A stretch of 5,715 nucleotides of DNA from positions 1 to 5,715 of the forward strand of contig JAPOON010000824.1 in NCBI GenBank assembly GCA_026713405.1, read 5' to 3'. The notes beneath the pieces are model-generated. The model ran no database searches. It was given only the letters and a program-made list of their open reading frames with translations, and was not told the origin of the DNA. Below are positions 5,108 to 5,715 of the stretch, piece after piece; within the stretch, counting starts at the first letter, position 1, and each line of letters begins with the position of its first letter. This DNA is from Gammaproteobacteria bacterium (GTDB taxonomy: Bacteria; Pseudomonadota; Gammaproteobacteria; Pseudomonadales; Azotimanducaceae_A). The translations under genes and the position numbers were made by a program.

Positions 5108-5113
5108 GCCGCC

Positions 5114-5509
5114 ATGGCCAGTCAAGAAACCCGCAGCGCCCGCTACGTGAACCTTGCGACTTTTCGCAGGTCGGGGAAGGAAGTTGCCACTCCTGTCTGG
5201 GCGGCCTATCAGCAGGGCGTCTACTACGTTTTCTCCGCTGGCGACGCGGGCAAGGTGAAGCGCCTGCGCAACAGCAGCCGAGCGAGGCTCGCCAAGTGCG
5301 ACGTGCGGGGAAATCTGCTCGGCGAGTGGCACGAAGCCCGGGCCGAATTGCTCCAGGAGAGCGGGCAGATTGAACTCGCCCTCAATGCCCTTCGGGCGAA
5401 GTATGGGCTGGCGATGCGGCTTGTGGACATCGGTGCCAGGCTCACTGGCCGCTTTCACAAGCGCGCCTATATTGGTGTCAAGCTAACCGAAGAAGTTGGG
5501 GCGGGGTAG
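5114..5509 (+). CDS. PPOX class F420-dependent oxidoreductase (Rv2061/TIGR03666-like split-barrel flavoprotein)
   Basis: This 131-aa protein is close to the usual length for this family. It resembles pyridoxamine 5'-phosphate oxidase-fold proteins: ARYVNLATFRRSGKEVATPV (9-28) gives the first barrel strands, VYYVFSAGDAGKVKRLRNSS (36-55) carries the AGKVKR(I/L)R cofactor-phosphate motif, ARLAKCDVRG (57-66) follows, and LNALRAKYG (90-98) lies in the C-terminal helix. The family binds F420 or FMN and is generally thought to reduce small molecules; the substrate is unknown. ATG 5114 is the only good start, because an in-frame TGA lies at 5072-5074 with no other start codon between. No Shine-Dalgarno is seen, so it may be leaderless or weakly translated. 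It stands alone, divergent from the 80-aa ORF and convergent with the Uma2-like gene. It is the second F420-type flavoprotein in the window. Confidence 0.85.
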   Translation: MASQETRSARYVNLATFRRSGKEVATPVWAAYQQGVYYVFSAGDAGKVKRLRNSSRARLAKCDVRGNLLGEWHEARAELLQESGQIELALNALRAKYGLAMRLVDIGARLTGRFHKRAYIGVKLTEEVGAG

Positions 5510-5539
5510 GCGACGGACTATCGACTGCGGCGATTACCG

Positions 5540-5563
5540 GACGATGTCGCAACTTACATCGTC
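5540..5563. terminator. Perfect 8-bp hairpin between convergent stops
   Basis: GACGATGT (5540-5547) and ACATCGTC (5556-5563) pair perfectly around an 8-nt loop, 31 bp after the PPOX stop and touching the stop codon of the minus-strand Uma2-like gene (5562-5564). There is no T-run on either side. The convergent position favours a bidirectional transcript end or mRNA 3' stabiliser, but this is not proven. Confidence 0.4.
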
Positions 5564-5715
5564 ATTCCACGCCCAACTGCCGCTCCAGCTCTGCAATCCG
5601 GGCTTCCGCCGATTGGCGGGCGGCGAGAAGCCGGTCGCGTTCCGCTTCCGCCTTTTGCGTCGCAGTGTGCAGTTGTGAAGGGGTCAGAAGTCGGGCATTG
5701 CGCACCGGGTCGAAG
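5562..5715 (-). CDS. C-terminal part of a Uma2-family (DUF820) protein, truncated by window edge
   Basis: The minus-strand frame enters from the right edge and stops at TGA 5564-5562, giving 50 residues. It begins FDPVRNARLLTPSQL and continues as an alanine/glutamate/arginine-rich coiled coil containing AEAERDRLLAARQSAEARI, ending AELERQLGVE. The DP...LLTP-x(n)-AEAER...ELERxL layout is typical of the tail of Uma2-family endonuclease-like proteins (PD-(D/E)XK fold, often in multi-copy families). The catalytic part is outside the window, so activity cannot be judged. Any protein with a similar coiled-coil tail is an alternative. The plus-strand open frame over the same bases looks like a shadow. 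Confidence 0.65.
   Translation of the reverse strand, partial: FDPVRNARLLTPSQLHTATQKAEAERDRLLAARQSAEARIAELERQLGVE

Noticed and set aside
5108..5458. Upstream part of the 197-aa minus-strand frame opposite the PPOX gene
   Set aside because: Only the downstream 80 residues look protein-like; the rest mirrors the well-supported PPOX gene.

Overview
The window is GC-rich chromosomal DNA, probably from an environmental proteobacterium. My best guess is a gammaproteobacterium, based on high GC, strong third-position G/C use and the mix of families; no taxonomic marker is present, so this is weak. Well-preserved metabolic genes flank a visibly more AT-rich, disordered accessory stretch at about 3630-5110.

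Left part (1-3626). The last 32 codons of an unknown plus-strand gene (stop at 98-100) face a minus-strand APH-fold phosphotransferase (167-1213). A 158-bp divergent intergenic region with two palindromes (1214-1371) separates it from a two-gene plus-strand operon. The operon encodes a luciferase-like flavin/F420 oxidoreductase of the TIGR03857 (MSMEG_2249-like) type (1372-2460) and a 375-aa protein resembling the DUF7064/DUF7065 group, with a KDRSWGVRP signature (2499-3626). The kinase-like protein, the LLM oxidoreductase and the DUF7064-like protein look like one functional module acting on an unknown small hydrophobic or hydroxylated molecule. The pathway is inference.

Middle part (about 3595-5107). 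Everything coding-like here is on the minus strand, in changing frames. From upstream to downstream these are an 80-aa ORF (4865-5107), a 76-aa ORF (4421-4651), a DUF2335-type two-helix membrane protein (3934-4521), a 72-codon open segment with no ATG start (3771-3989), and another coding-like segment (3595-3804). One-base shifts would join several of them, so this is either a decaying gene or operon, a cluster of sequence errors, or less likely recoded genes. The upstream region at 4652-4864 carries a perfect 9-bp inverted repeat containing a consensus DnaA box, a longer imperfect inverted repeat, and an 18-bp imperfect direct repeat.

Right part (5108-5715). A 131-aa split-barrel flavoprotein of the PPOX class F420-dependent type (Rv2061-like) lies on the plus strand (5114-5509). 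It converges, across a perfect 8-bp hairpin, on the 3' end of a minus-strand gene whose coiled-coil tail resembles Uma2-family (DUF820) proteins.

No tRNA, rRNA, CRISPR array, intact transposase or integrase is visible. I do not see a clearly new defence or mobile system. The most original leads are the phosphotransferase/LLM/DUF7064 module with its palindromic divergent promoter region, and the frame-shifting DUF2335 locus with its DnaA-box inverted repeat.
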